From contig JBOGGX010000305.1 in assembly GCA_050744245.1 (NCBI GenBank), forward strand, positions 1 through 15,958: 15,958 nt of DNA, given 5' to 3'. The position numbers and the translations under genes are program-made. The notes below the pieces were generated by a model. It was given only the letters and a program-made list of their open reading frames with translations. It ran no database searches and was not told where the DNA came from. Shown one piece after another: positions 15,592 to 15,958 of this stretch (within the stretch, counting starts at the first letter, position 1; every line of letters starts with the position of its first letter). The stretch is from JBOGGX01 sp050744245. Lineage in GTDB: Bacteria; Actinomycetota; Acidimicrobiia; Acidimicrobiales; JBOGGX01.

Positions 15592-15600
15592 GGGGCCGTG

Positions 15601-15606
15601 ATCGTA
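15601..15606 (-). promoter_or_regulatory. Putative -10 box of the acyl-CoA dehydrogenase gene
   Basis: TACGAT on the minus strand ends 9 bases before GTG 15591, compatible with a leaderless or near-leaderless start. It overlaps the palindrome CGTACG (15603-15608). No -35 match was found. Confidence 0.3.
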
Positions 15607-15621
15607 CGTCAGGGAGTTGGC

Positions 15622-15627
15622 TAGCCT
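15622..15627 (+). promoter_or_regulatory. Putative -10 box of the mycothiol-dependent dehydrogenase gene
   Basis: TAGCCT is followed by 8 bases and GTG 15636. The string TAGCCTCC and the spacing are the same as before the carboxylesterase gene. A leaderless transcript is inferred; no -35 box was recognised. Confidence 0.4.
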
Positions 15628-15635
15628 CCGACTTC

Positions 15636-15958
15636 GTGACCCATGAGGTACGTGGCGTCATCGCGAAGGCCAAGGGCGAGCCGGTCGTCGTCGACACCGT
15701 GCTCGTGCCCGACCCCGGCCCGGGCGAGGCGCTCGTGTCGGTGCAGGCGTGCGGCGTGTGCCACACCGACCTGCACTACCGCGAGGGCGGCATCGGCGAC
15801 GAGTTCCCGTACCTGCTGGGCCACGAGGCCGCCGGCACGGTCGAAGCCGTCGGGCCCGACGTCACCTCGGTCGCGCCCGGCGACTTCGTCGTGCTCAACT
15901 GGCGAGCGGTGTGCGGCGAGTGTCGCGCCTGCATGCGCGGACGGCCCTGGTACTGCTT
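15636..15958 (+). CDS. mscR: S-(hydroxymethyl)mycothiol dehydrogenase, N-terminal part (cut by right edge)
   Basis: The 107 codons present encode the N-terminus of a zinc alcohol dehydrogenase that oxidises the formaldehyde-mycothiol adduct with NAD, the actinobacterial formaldehyde detoxification route (also linked to nitrosomycothiol reduction). The start VTHEVRGVIAKAKGEPV, the catalytic-zinc segment ACGVCHTDLHYREGG (Cys39 and Cys42 region, His63-Glu64 in LLGHEAAG) and VVLNWRAVCGECRACMRGRP match this subfamily closely. The four structural-zinc cysteines are Cys93, Cys96, Cys99 and Cys107. GTG 15636 is chosen because the family N-terminus begins there; ATG 15643 is in a different frame. The gene is divergent from acyl-CoA dehydrogenase. 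The remaining two thirds lie outside the window. Confidence 0.87.
   Translation, partial: MTHEVRGVIAKAKGEPVVVDTVLVPDPGPGEALVSVQACGVCHTDLHYREGGIGDEFPYLLGHEAAGTVEAVGPDVTSVAPGDFVVLNWRAVCGECRACMRGRPWYC

Overview
The window is a very GC-rich (about 70 %), tightly packed bacterial chromosome segment. A partial gene at the right edge reads as mycothiol-dependent formaldehyde dehydrogenase. Together with GTG starts and several start codons 8-9 nt after TANNNT boxes (a leaderless pattern), this points to Actinomycetota. A deep lineage such as Acidimicrobiia is possible, but that is inference. I see no tRNA, rRNA, CRISPR array, transposase, integrase or phage gene.

Left part (1-2240): an ECF sigma factor and a zinc-finger anti-sigma factor (cut by the left edge) overlap on the minus strand. 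They are divergent from a lipoprotein with beta-propeller-like repeats. The spacer carries TGAAC-N17-CGTC on both strands, one copy facing each gene. The simplest reading is a self-regulated ECF module whose sigma factor also drives the lipoprotein. This is the most interesting regulatory signal here.

Middle part (2253-8655): metabolic genes in convergent and divergent pairs with tiny gaps. They are ACT-containing threonine ammonia-lyase (-), an M20 dipeptidase-like peptidase (-), a ribokinase-like PfkB kinase (+), a type-B carboxylesterase (-) and a two-module VOC ring-cleaving dioxygenase of MhqO type (+). A degenerate heptamer repeat and a small hairpin lie between the peptidase and the lyase.

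Right part (8630-15591): everything is on the minus strand. In transcription order: acyl-CoA dehydrogenase, a broken large ATP-binding LuxR-family regulator, a broken alpha/beta hydrolase, a cupin protein, an Aquifex-type aconitase, and a two-cluster ferredoxin whose ribosome-binding site lies in the last aconitase codons. The regulator and hydrolase together carry about six frameshifts, one in-frame stop and two apparent internal deletions. Flanking genes are intact except for one ambiguous G-run at the sigma-factor start. They look like adjacent decaying genes, although local sequence error cannot be excluded from sequence alone. At the right edge, divergent from the dehydrogenase, begins S-(hydroxymethyl)mycothiol dehydrogenase.

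Apart from the regulator/hydrolase wreck there is no gene-free stretch over 300 bases; the longest ordinary gaps are about 90-140 bases. No wholly new system is evident. The best candidates for follow-up are the ECF/anti-sigma/lipoprotein module and the unusual ferredoxin coupled to aconitase.
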